From: Polytrichum commune
Taxonomy: Eukaryota; Streptophyta; Polytrichopsida; Polytrichales; Polytrichaceae
Direction: 5' to 3'
DNA length: 64,000 nucleotides
Assembly (NCBI GenBank): GCA_950295325.1
Contig: OX485804.1
Span: forward strand, 11,718,001 to 11,782,000
Shown: one piece after another, positions 42,398 to 55,925 of the stretch
Position numbering within the stretch: the first letter of the stretch is position 1
How the letters are laid out: every line of letters begins with the position of its first letter
Notes under the pieces: generated by a model
Told to the model about the DNA's origin: nothing
What the model saw: only the letters and a program-made list of their open reading frames with translations
Databases searched by the model: none
Made by a program: the position numbers and the translations under genes

Positions 42398-43840
42398 GGT
42401 AATGCCGTATATGTATAGTTTGTCTAGATATTTTTGGGTCTTGGCTTTGGATATATCCGTTAGGGTGTTATAATTTGGGTTGATTTTCCAAATTCTTTCT
42501 AGTGATGTTTCTTTGATGGGGAATGCTTGGCTTGTGGAATGGACGTGAATTAAATATTCTCTTTCAAGGAGGAAGAGTGTTCGGGCTATAGGGGAACGGA
42601 CACATGCTTGTTGTTTGAGTTTGGGGAGGTATCGGGCCCCACCATACTTGGCCGCTATATGTTTGGTTAGCCCTTGGTATATAATGCCTAATTGGCCCGG
42701 TTCGTTAAGTGCTTGGATTAATTGTTGTCCTATGCATCGGATGTAGTCGGGTAGTAGGGAGGTGACGTTAATGCCAAAGCTCTCTTGTGGGAGGTGGGTG
42801 AGAATGTTGGCCGAGTTTTTAGGAATGTTGCAAATTTCTTTGGTTAATTTGCTAATGATTTTGTCTAATTTTTTAATATCCGGTTTGGAGAATGGGACGG
42901 CGTAATAAGCGTATGCTATTCGCGGTTTAATGACTGTATTCAAGATTTTGATTTTTTGTGTGAGGCTAGCCGGTGAGGTAGTTAGGAGTTGGCTTTGTTG
43001 TTTGATTTTCTTCATCGTTATTTCTTTTTGTACGTTCCATTTGAGTGATGGTGTGAGGTTCATTCCTAAATACGTATATGGTTCGTTTTGGATGAGAATG
43101 GGGAAATTTTGAGAGTTGTATGTGATATGTTGTAATTGGATGTATGCTTTGAAGGTAGAAGGTTTTAGTTTAGATTTATTAGGGCATCCGGTAATGACAC
43201 ATTTTGATAGATTGAGGTCCATGTGGGACCATTTCGCGAATTTTTGGAGTTTTATCACTTGTGGTTGAATATGTAATATGCTGTCCGTTATAATAGCTAG
43301 GTCATCCGCGTATGCGGTTGTAGTGTATGTGGCGGAGGACGTGTTGAAATGATAACCTATGTTATTTTTTTCTAGCCATCTTAGTAGTGGTTCGAGAAAA
43401 ATGATAAAAATATATGGGCTAAGGATGTCCCCTTGTATGGTCCCGAGGCTTATTTCTATTGGGGGTGTCGTGCCAAAATGACTCCCGGTGAAGGATGTGG
43501 TGGAGTTGGTGTAGATATTGCCTACGATTTCTACCGCGTCTAATGGGTAGCCTAGGTCCTCCATTATGGCTAGGAGTCTTGCGTGGTCTATAGAGCCGAA
43601 GGCATTTCTAAAGTCTATATAGGTTAAGTATATATCTTTTGTGGTTAGTCTTGCGTCTTCTAGTGTTGCTATGATCGTTTGAATTTGTCTCGAGGTATTT
43701 CGTTGTGGTCGAAAGCCTTATTGGCTAAAGTGTAGTAATCTATGTTTTTCTCCGTAGCTTGTTAAAAGTGATGTTAGTGTACTAGAGTATAGTTTATAGA
43801 TTGTGTTAGCTAGGGAGATTGGTCTATAGTTGGATATGTG
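42398..43840 (-). pseudogene. LINE segment A: reverse transcriptase core
   Basis: The minus strand encodes LINE RT motifs in order: NYRPISLANTIYKL (about 43835-43795), GFRPQRNTSRQIQTI, the catalytic YIDFRNAFGSIDH, GTIQGDILSPYIF and TAYADDLAII (YADD at 43301-43312). One TAA stop precedes GFRP (about 43718); the rest is a single frame of 394 codons from 43564. TSDs of G4 (GGTAA, 42398-42402) and G5 (ATGTG, 43836-43840) mark both ends, so this piece is a continuous slice of the LINE between two later insertions. Confidence 0.9.
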
Positions 43841-45609
43841 TGTCGCAACCCTTGCTAGGTCCCTTAACAATCTTGCCAATTTTCGTTTCTAGCAAAGGTT
43901 ACGAGCGCTAACCATTCGCATTCCGCCATGCTAATGGTTAGCTCCTCTTACCCCGGACTAATAGTTCATAGGAGGGAACCAACCCTCCTACTTTGCTTTC
44001 GGGACTCACCCCTTAATTGGTAACCCATTTCCCCAATGTGGACTTCCATCCATGGAAGTCCAATCCTATGTTGATCATCGCATTGCCGGAGCAACACTAC
44101 AACAACCCGAAGCATACTAGGCAACTATGGCCTCACAATAGGCCAAAGCCCATGGAGGCCTTGCCGTTCGGCCTCGGGTGGGTGAGGCCACACCACCTCA
44201 CCCATATAAGCCTCTAGGACTCTACACGGAGCCCCTACCCCACCGCCAACCAACCTCTTGTCTCTCTACCAAGAGTTGGGGCCAAGTGGACATTTTCCCT
44301 TAGCTGCTGGGCCTAGAACCCCCCCAGCAGCTTCAGACCATCATAACTTCCTTGTATGATGTCTGATCATAACAACCAACCACTCCATCCTCATCTACGC
44401 TTCACGTAGATGCCGATGGACTCCTCACTTGCCCCATTCGCGCAAGTACTGAGGAAGTTATGCCTGTTTGAACCTTGGCAGTCCCGGGAATCACTCCCAG
44501 GCACTGCTGTACCAGGGCGCTGTCCCGGGACAGCGCCCCACTCAAATGGCCATAACTCCTAGCTCACACCTCCGATTGAGGTGTTCTTGAGCATTCTAGA
44601 ATCACCACGCCATGAGCTACGCATAGCTCATGGCCTTACCCTTGTGCCTCCTAGTCTTCGTGGGTGGGAGGCGTTCCCAACGCCCGGGGCCCTCACCCAC
44701 ACTAGGATCACTTGGGCCCTCTCACCAACGGCGCCACAAGTCCCGGGTGTCACTCCGGGGTCCCCCTTGTGCCCATGGTGTTTCGGCACTCCTCATGGAG
44801 AGGTGCGCGACACTCACCCCCACCAAACGGAGTCGATGCCCTCATCGACTATACTCGTAGTCGGCACACCAATTCTCAAGTTGCCATCCTCTATGGTGCG
44901 GCATTGTGTTTACCTTAGGGCGCGACCCCCACAATGCATCTTCAAATTTGGCATAGTCCCAAAGGTGTCGTTCCTAGGTGGTCCGTTAGCGACCTTGGAT
45001 CTCTCCTCCAAGGACCTAACCTACACTAGACCCACCTACTTTGGGACTCACTTGGGTTGCCCCTCCTTTGGGGCCTCCCCTGTTAGGCTCCACTAGCCTA
45101 ACGTGACACATCTAGGCGAGACCTCAACGCTTCCACTAAGTTGTCTCGGTTGCAACTCCGAGATGGCTTTCCATTGTTAAGCCACGCCTCGATCGCACGG
45201 GGGTGATGCCAAGTCCCGCCCGACTCGGTTCCCACTTTGCTCTTTCGAGACATGGGTTCATGACTCCCATGCGCCAACTTTCGTTAGCTCGCGGGTAGCA
45301 CTTTTATGAGCACGCGCCATCACCTTGTCCCCGCCCGGACAAGCCCACAATTAAGAAGTTTCTTGGTTTTATCCAAGGCCCCTCCAAGCCATGGCCCCCA
45401 ATTACTCGGCTTACCCAACCTAGTTTGGCATGTCTATTCCCCCTCTTCCATTAACCAAGCACAAGTACAAGACTAGGACCTCATCTCATACTTTTCTCTT
45501 TGCACCACTAAAGTTTGGATTTTATTCCCTCAAGCCAAAGAACAAGTTCATGTCGTGGAGCAATTAACCTCGAAGCTAAGTGTGCTACTAGCGTCTCTCC
45601 CCTACTAAA

Positions 45610-48600
45610 GGAGATTGATGTCCTCATCAATGCCTACGCTTCATTTTATTGGAATCCTTAGCCTTAGTTTCTTCAAAGTGCTTCACCAATTCATTGGTGT
45701 TCACCATGTCTCTTGCCGCCACCCAAGCGGTTTCTTTCTCATGGTATCCTCACCATTTCACCAAGTACTCATTTGTACATTTTTTTTTTCATTTTCACTT
45801 GGGCTTCCTACACTTGAGGATGCCCTCCTACCTCATGTTCCAAGTGACCTCCACAAGGTCGGGACGTGGCCTAATCACTTGCTTGTGATCGGGCCACAAG
45901 GTGTCGTCCTAAAATGACTTTCGTAATGAGACATGAAATGTCGGATGCACTTTGATGTCCGGCGGTAATTCCAACTTATACATGTCCTTGAACACTTGTT
46001 GCACAATGGAAAACGAAGTTCCAATTTTGGACATGAACTTTTGAAGTAAGGCCTTTGGGCAAGGTGAAGTTGTCCACATTCAACAACACCTTATTGGCCC
46101 ACCTCATACTCCACTTCGCGTCTTCCGGCATTGATTTGCACTCCGTAGCACCTTCGGGCTTTCTCCACCAACAACTTGGTCATCTCCAAGACTTGTTTAC
46201 CATCCTTGGCCAAGTCCTCACCATCTTGGTTGAACTCTAGTGTTGAATGTGCCCCCTCGAGAGCTAGGTTAATAGGTTGGAGCGCATCCACTCCATAAGC
46301 CACCACGAAAGACCACCCCTTGGTAGCCAAGTGCGTGGCTACATTGCAATTACACTCCGCTCGACCCACATAGTCCGCCCAATCTCCTTGGTCCGCCCCC
46401 ACCAAGTTCCTCAAGTATTGCTTCAAGACTCCATTCACACGCTCCGTTTTCCCAAATATTTGGGAATGCAAGGCCGTGCTAAACCTTAGTTTCATTGCGA
46501 CCTCCTTAGAGAAATGCATTGAAAATGCACTTGTGAACTTTGGATCTTGATCCCACACAATCACTCTTGGCAACCCGTGGTGCCTCAACCATCCTTTGAA
46601 AAAAGGCTATGCGGTCTCCAACGCGGTGGCGGTTCCCACAATCAGCACCATGTGTGCCAACTTGGCAAACCGCTCTACCATCAACAAGATGGCATCATAC
46701 CCATGTGACTCCGGCAAACTTGTGATCAAGTCCATGCACATACTATGCCATGGCGCCGACGGGATAAGCAACGGTTGCAAGAAACCGCCTTGCTTTTGGT
46801 AAGAGGCTCGGTTCACTTGGCACTTTATTCACACCTTCACAAAGTGGGTTATATCCTCCTTTATGCACCGCCAATGGTACCTCCATGACACCATTCTATG
46901 GCGGTTTTTTCTTTCTCCTCTATGGCCGGCAATAGGACTATCACATTTTTCCTTCAAAACCGATAGCCTCAACTTGCCTTGAGGCACATACACCCGACTT
47001 TGCTTGCACTTGAACAATCCGTCCACCAACTTAACCTCTTTGAGCACCTTGCTCTTGCGAAGCTCACCTAAAAGTTTTTGTGCCTCGGGGTAGTTAATTT
47101 ACCCCTCCCGTATCTTGCATCACAAGTTTCCTTCGCCGGCACACATTAGCCACAAGGTTTGGATGGTTCTCATTGCTTGGAACTCATCCGGTCTACTTAG
47201 CGCATCCGGCACCACATTTTCATGGTCCGGTTTGTGGATCAAATCCACCTTCATAAGCGCCAAACTATCATGCCACCGCAATGACTTGGCGCTCACTTGC
47301 GCTTGTATATGTTAAAATACTTTTAGGACACATTGTCCATGTAGACCTTTGCTTTGTGCGACCCCAAATAGTGTCGCCACATCTTCAAGCAATGCACTAC
47401 GGCAAAGAAGTTCTTTGTCATGAGTTGGTTGTCTTCTTTGACAACCATCGAGCCTCAAGCCCCCATATGCAAAGGCCATCCATCTTACATTAACAATCCG
47501 CCATTGGCAAAGTCATTCACCCCCGTATGCACCTCAAAAGGTATGTCAAGCTCCGCGAACTTGAGCACAGGCGGCGAAGAGAATTTGCTCTTAAGCTCCC
47601 CAAAGACTTGGTGACAAGGTTAGTCCCACTCTTGGGATAGCCATTTCTTTCACAAGTCGGACAACCATCGAGCTTCATGCTCCCATATGCAATGGCCATC
47701 CATCTTACATCAACAATCCGCCATTGGCAAAGTAATTCACCCCCGTATGCACCTCAAAAGGTTTGTCAAGCTCCGCGAACTTGAGCACGGGCGTCAAAGA
47801 CAATTTTGTATTAAGCTCCCCAAAGACTTTGGGGCAAGGCTCATCCCACTCTTGAGATAGCCATTTCTTTCATAGGTCGCACAAGGTTTGACAACCTTTA
47901 AGCTTAATACTCCCATATGCAATGGGCATCCATCTTGGATCAACATCCGCCAATGGTAAAGTCACTCGCCTCCATGTGCACCTCAAAATGCTTATGAAAA
48001 CCCGGAAACTTAACCACATCTTGTGAAGGGAACTTGCTCTTGAGCTTCCCAAAGGCTTGGTGACAAGGCTCATCCCACTCTTGGGATAGCCATTTTTTCA
48101 ACAAATTGACTAAGGTCCTAGCAACCTTAGAAAAACCTCGAATGAAGTGGTGGTAGTAGTTGGCTAGGCCAACAAATGACCTAAGCCATTTTCTTGAGTC
48201 AAGGACCAATTCTCCTTTTGGATGGCCTTGATATTCTTCATGTTTGTCACCAACTTCCTTTGTCACCACATACCTCTAGAACTCAATATGTTGTTGAGCA
48301 AAGTTATTTTCATTTCTTGGCGGTAACTTTTGGGCAACACATTGGTGAATACATCATTGTATCTCCCCAACATCCCACCAAAGTGGTTTAGGGGAGGCCC
48401 ATCTTTCCTAGCCTCCCCATACGTTCATTGGAGTTGCTCCAATTGAACCACGACCATTATGTTTTCTATTTTCCATTTGATCCATTAAGACCAAATTCAA
48501 GTTGGGTCCTCCTACCATAGGAGTCCTTGTCAATTTGAACTTCAATTCTTTGCCATTATGACACATCATAATGCACCGCAAGCACACCGGCTTGCACCTC

Positions 48601-48830
48601 ACATCTATCATGTGAGTTTCAAAGTAGGCGGCCTTCACAATGACATGCATTTCATCTATTTCACTTGGTGTGAAATTTTGACAAAAATCCAATGTCCCAC
48701 ATTGAAAGGTTACATGCATCGCGGCCTCCTTTGTCTCATGCGGTTTGCCCTTTCCAAACCGCACCTTGGTGGGCTTGCCCGCTCTACCAATCGGCAAGCC
48801 CCAACTCCCTTATGAGTTTTGGGCTCAAGA
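45610..48830 (-). pseudogene. G5 pol remnant
   Basis: Reading on the minus strand: retropepsin end (48408-48797), RT connection (47940-48269, LRSFVGLANYYHHFI), tandem modules starting at 48092, 47863 and 47643, integrase zinc region (46829-47047), core MDLITSLPE (46607-46816), the second block (46091-46588, GKTERVNG keeps Glu), and chromodomain (about 45640-45830) with the shared stop after EYLVKW. The first module is the SQDVVKFPGF variant of G2. Confidence 0.87.
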
Positions 48831-49915
48831 AGGCATGGCTTGCCTCTTTGTCAACCCATTAGACGTTTGTCCCATTCATTTGAGCCTCAAGATATAAAAT
48901 AGTTGGCCTTGGCTTAAGGCTACTAGCCTTGGCCACAATGCCATCGTCTTACATTTGGTCCTCGGCAACTTGGCTTGGCTTGGTCCGCAAAGCCAACTTT
49001 AAACATTTCGTCCGCAGGACAAATTGGTTTGGTGCCACAAAACCAATTTCTAATAGTTTGTCCGCAAAACAAACATGTTTTGCCTTGGTAGCACAAAGCC
49101 ACCTTCCCACACTCCGTCCACGGCACGAACATGAATTGCCTTGGTAGGACAAACCCACCTCCCAACATTCCGTCCACGGCACAAGTATGATTTGCTTTGG
49201 AAGCATAAAGCCACCTTTCAACATTCCGTCCACGGCACCAACATGTTTTGCCTAAGTAAAATGGACCAAACAATTTGCACTCATTTCTTTGGGACCTACT
49301 TTGGCTAAAGCCACTTGTGGTGATGCGCCGCCAAACTTCTCTTTGGGACCATCGGCTTCAATGCTCTTGCAAACTTGATGGTCCCCACCATGTCCTCAAG
49401 AAGCCTTGGGGACTTAAACAAGGCATCCACCACCCGCTTTTAAAACCCCACCTAAAGGATGCATTTCTTAGAAAACTCGTCCGTTTTAGGTGTATCCTTC
49501 ATTTGTGCGTTTGAATAGCGCACATAGGCCTTAAGAGGCCCCGGGTGCCTCATTAGCACCAAATTCATTCCAACATCAATACCTTCCAAGCATTTCGAAT
49601 TGGAATTTCAATCCAACATTAATGCCCTCCAAGGTTTTGGGTGCATTCGGTATTCTAGCCCCCGAATACTTTTCGAGGTTTGCGGGAGCCTTTTCAAAGC
49701 ATTCCTCCATTTTCCTCACCGAATCCACCCTCATGCCCACCATTGTCATTAGAATCAATGGTATGGTCAAAATCCACTTGCACATGATCCTTGTTCCAAT
49801 TTGAGCCTCACAACCTTTTGGAAACCCCGGGCTCACCATCATAACCCGCATTTTTGATAGCCATGTCTCCCTCAAAGTGCTAGCTCAAATATTGGAACCC
49901 TGCTCTGATACCAAG
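48830..49915 (-). pseudogene. G5 Cys/His repeats, gag region and leader
   Basis: The ~57-bp Cys/His units occupy about 48940-49270 (reverse). The gag-region frame 49576-49875 is identical in protein to 28290-28589 in G2, which makes G2 or a close sibling the likely parent of G5. Ends at the primer binding site beside the 5' LTR. Confidence 0.6.
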
Positions 49916-51633
49916 TGTCGCAACCCTTGCTAGGTCCCTTAACAATCTTGCCAATTTTCGTTTCTAGCAAAGGTTACGAGCGCTAACCATTCGCATTCCG
50001 CCATGCTAATGGTTAGCTCCTCTTACCCCGGACTAATAGTTCATAGGAGGGAACCAACCCTCCTACTTTGCTTTCGGGACTCACCCCTTAATTGGTAACC
50101 CATTTCCCCAATGTGGACTTCCATCCATGGAAGTCCAATCCTATGTTGATCATCGCATTGCCGGAGCAACACTACAACAACCCGAAGCATACTAGGCAAC
50201 TATGGCCTCACAATAGGCCAAAGCCCATGGAGGCCTTGCCGTTCGGCCTCGGGTGGGTGAGGCCACACCACCTCACCCATATAAGCCTCTAGGACTCTAC
50301 ACGGAGCCCCTACCCCACCGCCAACCAACCTCTTGTCTCTCTACCAAGAGTTGGGGCCAAGTGGACATTTTCCCTTAGCTGCTGGGCCTAGAACCCCCCC
50401 AGCAGCTTCAGACCATCATAACTTCCTTGTATGATGTCTGATCATAACAACCAACCACTCCATCCTCATCTACGCTTCACGTAGATGCCGATGGACTCCT
50501 CACTTGCCCCATTCGCGCAAGTACTGAGGAAGTTATGCCTGTTTGAACCTTGGCAGTCCCGGGAATCACTCCCAGGCACTGCTGTACCAGGGCGCTGTCC
50601 CGGGACAGCGCCCCACTCAAATGGCCATAACTCCTAGCTCACATGTCGCGCACCTCTCCATGAGGAGTGCCCGAAACACCATGGGCACAAGGGGGACCCC
50701 GGAGTGACACCCGGGACTTGTGGCGCCGTTGGTGAGAGGGCCCAAGTGATCCTAGTGTGGGTGAGGGCCCCGGGCGTTGGGAACGCCTCCCCACCCACAA
50801 AGACTAGGAGGCATGAGGGTAAGGCCATGAGCTATGCGTAGCTCATGGCGTGGTGATTCTAGAATGCTCAAGATCACCTCAAGCGGAGGTGGGAGCTAGG
50901 AGTTATGGCCATTTGAGTGGGGCGCTGTCCCGGGACAGCGCCCTGGTACAGCAGTGCCTGGGAGTGATTCCCGGGACTGCCAAGGTTCAAACAGGCATAA
51001 CTTCCTCAAGACTTGCCCGAATGGGGCAAGCGAGGAGTCCATCGGCATCTACGTGAAGCGTAGATGAGGATGGAGTGGTTGGTTGTTATGATCAGACATC
51101 ATACAAGGAAGTTATGATGGTCTGAAGCTGCTGGGGGGGTTCTAGGCCCAGCAGCTAAGGGAAAATGTCCACTTGGCCCCAACTCTTGGTAGAGAGACAA
51201 GAGGTTGGTTGACGGTGGGGTAGGGGCTCCGTGTAGAGTCCTAGAGGCTTATATGGGTGAGGTGGTGTGGCCTCACCCACCCGAGGCCGAACGGCAAGGC
51301 CTCCATGGGCATTGGCCCATTGTGAGGCCATAGTTGCCTAGTATGGTTCGGGTTGTTGTAGTGTTGCTCCGGCAACGCGATGATCAACATAGGATTGGAC
51401 TTCCATGGATGGAAGTCCACATTGGGGAAATGGGTTACCGATTAAGGGGTGAGTCCCGAAAGCAAAGTAGGAGGGTTGGTTCCCTCCTATGAACTATTGG
51501 TCCGGGGTTAAAGGAGCTAACCATTAGCATGGCGGTATGCGAAGGGTTAGGCACTCGTAACCTTTGCTAGAATTGAAAATTGGCAAGATGGTCAAGGGGG
51601 ACTAGCAAGGGTTGCGACACTTGGTATCAGAGC

Positions 51634-52730
51634 AGGGTTCCAAGTTTTGAGCTTGCACTTTGAGGGAAACATGGCTATCAAAAATGCGGGTTATGATGGT
51701 GAGCCCGGGGTTTCCAAAAGGTTGTGAGGCTCAAATTGGAACAAGGATCATGTGCAAGTGGAATTTGACCATACCATTGGTTCTAATGACAATGGTGGGC
51801 ATGAGGGTGGATTTGGTAAGGAAAATGGAGGAGTGCTTTGAAAAGGGCTCCCGCAAACCTCAAAAAAACATTTGGGGCCTAGAATACCGAATGCACCCAA
51901 AACCTTGGAGGGTATTAATGTTGGATTGAAATTCAATTCGAGATGCTTCGAAGGTTCGGATGTTGAAATGAACTTGGTGCTAATTAGGCACCCATGGCCT
52001 CTTAAGGCCTATGTGCGCTATTCAAACGCACAAATGAAGGATACACCTAAAACGGACGAGCTTTCTAAGAAATGCATCGTTTTAGGTGGGGTTTTAAAAG
52101 CGGGTGGTGGATGCCTTGTTTAAGTCCCCAAGGCTTCTTGAGGACATGGTGGGGACCATCAAGTTTGCAAGAGCATTGAAGCCGATGGTCCCAAAGAGAA
52201 GTTTGGCGGCGCATCACCACAAGTGGCTTTAGCCAAAGTAGGTCCCAAAGAAATGAGTGCAAATTGTTTGGTCCAATTTACTTAGGGAAAACATGTTGGT
52301 GCCGCGGACGGAATGTTGAAAGGTGGCTTTATGCTTCCAAAGCAAATCATACTTGTGCCGCGGATGGAATGTTGGGAGGTGGGTTTGTCCTACCAAGGCA
52401 ATTCATGTTCGTGCCGCGGACGGAGTGTGGGAAGGTGGCTTTGTGCTACCAAGGCAAAACATGTTTGTTTTGCGGACAAATTATTAGAAATTGGTTTTGT
52501 GGCACCAAACCAATTTGTCCCGCGGACGAAATGTTTAAAGTTGGCTTTTGCGGACCAAGCCAAGCCAAGTTGCCGAGGACCAAATGTTGGACGATGGCTT
52601 TGTGGCCAAGGCTAGTAGCCTTAAGCCGAGGCCAAGTATTTTGTACCTTGAGGCTCAAATGAATGGGAGGCTTGTCTCATGGGTTGACAAAGAGTTAAGG
52701 CATTCTTTCATGACCCCAAAGCTCACAAGG
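51634..52730 (+). pseudogene. G6 gag-region remnant and Cys/His repeats
   Basis: Same content as in G4: a decayed gag region (51660-52120), then about six ~57-bp units (52262-52620), nearly identical to those at 36975-37330. No intact ORF above about 130 codons. Confidence 0.55.
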
Positions 52731-55700
52731 GAGTTGGGGTTTGCCGATTGGTAGAGTGGTGAAGCCCACCAAGGTGTGGTTTGGAAAGGGTGAACCGCAT
52801 GAGACAAAGGAGGCCGCGATGCATGTAACCTTTCAATGTGGGACATTGGAATTTTGTCAAAATTTCACACCATGTGAAATAGATGAAATGCATGTCATTG
52901 TGAAGGCCGCCTTCTTTGAAACTCACATGATAGATGTGAGGTGCAAGCCGGTGTGCTTGCGGTGCATTATGATGTGTCATAATGGCAAAGAATTGAAGTT
53001 CAAATTGACAAGGACTCCTATGGTAGGAGGACCCAAGTTGAATTTGGTATTAATGGACCAAATGAAATATGGTAAACATAATGGTCGTGGTTCAATTGAA
53101 GCAACTCCAAGGAACTCATGGGGAGGCTAGGAAAGATGGGCCTCCCCCAAACCATACTTGTGGGATGTTGGTGAGATACAAGGATGTATTCACCAATGTG
53201 TTGCTCAAAATGTTACCGCCAAGAAGTGAATTGCAACTTTGCTCAAGAAGAAATTGAGTTCTTGAGGCATGTGGTGACAAAGGAAGTTGGTGGACAAACA
53301 TGAAGAATTTCAAGGCAATCCAAGAGGAGAATTGGTCCTTGACTCAAAAAAAAGAGCTTAGGTCATTGGTTGGCCTAGCCAACTACTACCACCACTTCAT
53401 TCTAGATTTGTTTTAAGGTTGCTAGGGCCTTACTCGACTTATTGAGGAAATGGCTATTCCAAGAGTGGGATGAGCCTTGTCACCAAGCCTTTGGGAAGCT
53501 CAAGAGCAAGTTCCCTTCACAAGATGTGGTTAAGTTTCCGGGTTTTCATAAGCATTTTGAGGTGCACATGGAGACGAAGGACTTTATCATTGGCGGATGT
53601 TGATCCAAGATGGATGACCATTGCTTATGAGAGCATTAAGCTCCATGGTTGTCGAACTTTGTCCGGCTTGTGCAAGAAATGGCTATCCCAAGAGTGGGAT
53701 GAGCCGTGCCACCAAGCCATTGAGGAGCTTAAGACGAAGTTCTCTTTGCCGCCCGTGCTCAAGTTCGCGGAGTTTGACATACCTTTTGAGGTGCATACGG
53801 GGGCGAGAGATTTTATTTGGCGGATGTGGATGTAAAAAAAAAATGGCCATTGCATATGGGAACATGAAGCTCGATGGTTGTAAGACCTTGTCCGACTTGT
53901 GAAAGAAATGGCTATCCCAACAGTGGGACTAGCCTTGTCACCAAGTCTTTGGGGAGCTTAAGAGCAAGTCCTCTTCACCGCCCGTGCTCAAGTTCATGGA
54001 GTTTGACAAACCTTTTGAGGTGCATACGGGGGCGAGTAACTTTGCCAATTATGGATTATGTGTAAGATGGATGGCCATTGCATATGCGAGCATGAAGCTC
54101 GATGGTTGTCAAAGAAGACAACCAACTCATGACAAAGAACTTCTTTGCGGTAGTGCATTACTTGAAGATGTGGCGACACTAGTTGGGGTCGTACAAAGTA
54201 AAGGTCTACAAGGACAATGTGTCCTAAAAGTATTTTGACATACAAGCGCAAGTGAGCGCCAAATCATTGCGTTGGCATGATAGTTTGGCGCTTATGAAGG
54301 TGGATTTGGTCCACAAACCGGACCATGGAAATGTGGTGCCGGATGCGCTAAGTAGACCGGATGAGTTCCAAGCAATGAGAACCATCCAAACCTTGTGGCT
54401 AATGTGTGCCGGCGAAGGAAACTTGTGATGCAAGATACGGGAGGGGTAAATTAACTACCCCGAGGCACAAAAGCTTTTAGGTGAGCTTCGCAAGAGCAAG
54501 GTGCTCAAAGAGGCTAAGTTGGTGGACGGATTGTTCAAGTGTAAACAAAGTCGGGTGTATGTGCCTCAAGGCAAGTTGAGGCTATCGGTTTTGAAGGAAA
54601 AATGTGATAGTCCTATTGCCGGCCATAGAGGAGAAAGAAAAAACCGCCATAGAATGGTGTCATGGAGGTACCATTGGCGGTGCATAAAGGAGGATATAAC
54701 CCACTTTGTGAAGGCGTGAATAAAGTGCCAAGAGAACCGAGCCTCTTACCAAAAGCAAGGCGGTTTCTTGCAACCGTTGCCTATCCCGTCGGCGCCATGG
54801 CATAGTATGTGCATGGACTTGATCACAAGTTTGCCGGAGTCACATGGGTATGATGCCATCTTGTTGATGGTAGAGCGGTTTGCCAAGTTGGCACACATGG
54901 TGCCGATTGTGGGAACCGCCACCGCGTTGGAGACCGCATAGCCTTTTCTCAAAGGATGGTTGAGGCACCACGGGTTGCCAAGAGTGATTGTGTGGGATCA
55001 AGATCCAAAGTTCACAAGTGCATTTTCAATGCATTTCTCTAAGGAGGTTGTATTGAAACTAAGGTTTAGCACGGCCGTGTATTCCCAAATGGATGGGAAA
55101 ACAAAGCGTGTGAATGGAGACTTGAAGCAATACTTGAGGAACTTGGTGGGGGCGGACCAAGGAGATTGGGCGGACTATGTGGGTCGAGCGGAGTGTAATT
55201 GCAATGTAGCCACGCACTTGGCTACCAAGGGGTGGTCTTTGGTGGTGGCTTATGGAGTGGATGCGCTCCAACCTATTAACCTAGCTCTCGAGGGGGCACA
55301 TTCAACACTAGAGGTTAACCAAGATGGTGAGGACTTGGCCAAGGATGGTAAACAAGTCTTGGAGATGACCAAGTTGTTGGTGGAGAAAGCCCGAAGGTGC
55401 TACGGAGTGCTAGTAAATGCCGGAAGACGCGAAGTGGAGAATGAGGTGGGCCATAAGGTGTTGTTGAATGTGAACAACTTCACTTAGCCGGAAGGCCTCG
55501 CTCCAAAAGTTCATGTCCAAAATTGGAGCTTCATTTTCCATTGTGGAACAAGTGTTCAAGGACATGTATAAGTTGGAATTACCGCCGGATATCAAAGTGC
55601 ATCCGACATTTCATGTCTCATTACGAAAGTCATTTTAGCACGACACCTTGTGGCCCGATCACAAGCAAGTGATTAGGCCACGTCCCGACCTTGTGGAGGT

Positions 55701-55925
55701 CATTTGGAACATGAGGTAAGAGGGCATCCTCAAGTGTAGGAAGCCCAAGTGAAAATGAAAGAAAATGTACAAAGGACTACTTGGTGAAATGGTGAGGATA
55801 CCATGAGAAAGAAGCCGTTTGGGTCGCGGCAAGAGACATGATGAACGGCAAGGAATTGGTAAAGCACTTTGAAGAAACTAAGGCTAAGGATTCCAATAAA
55901 ATGAAGCGTAGGCATTGATGAGGAC
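52730..55925 (+). pseudogene. G6 pol remnant
   Basis: Retropepsin end (52741-53130), RT connection (about 53270-53450, frameshifted), tandem modules at 53451, 53680 and 53909 (period exactly 229), RNase H QPTHDKE (about 54120), integrase zinc region (54501-54719), core (about 54810-54940), the second block (54960-55487, where GKTKRVNG replaces the catalytic Glu by Lys as in G1), and chromodomain (about 55760-55915). Shared TAG after LETA and TGA after EYLVKW. Confidence 0.87.

Larger units (their letters stand above)
43841..50643 (-). mobile_element. G5, Ty3/gypsy chromovirus in the LINE (main part)
   Basis: The 3' LTR is 43841-44812 (972 bp), internal 44813-49915, and the 5' LTR 49916-50643, continued at 57714-57957 beyond nested G6. 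Primer binding site, reverse strand, 49902-49913. TSD ATGTG at 43836-43840 and 57958-57962. Both LTRs share the private deletion tttcggcactcc. Only one difference was noticed (gagcattc versus gagctttc). The 5' LTR sums to 972 bp when the halves are added. Confidence 0.94.
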
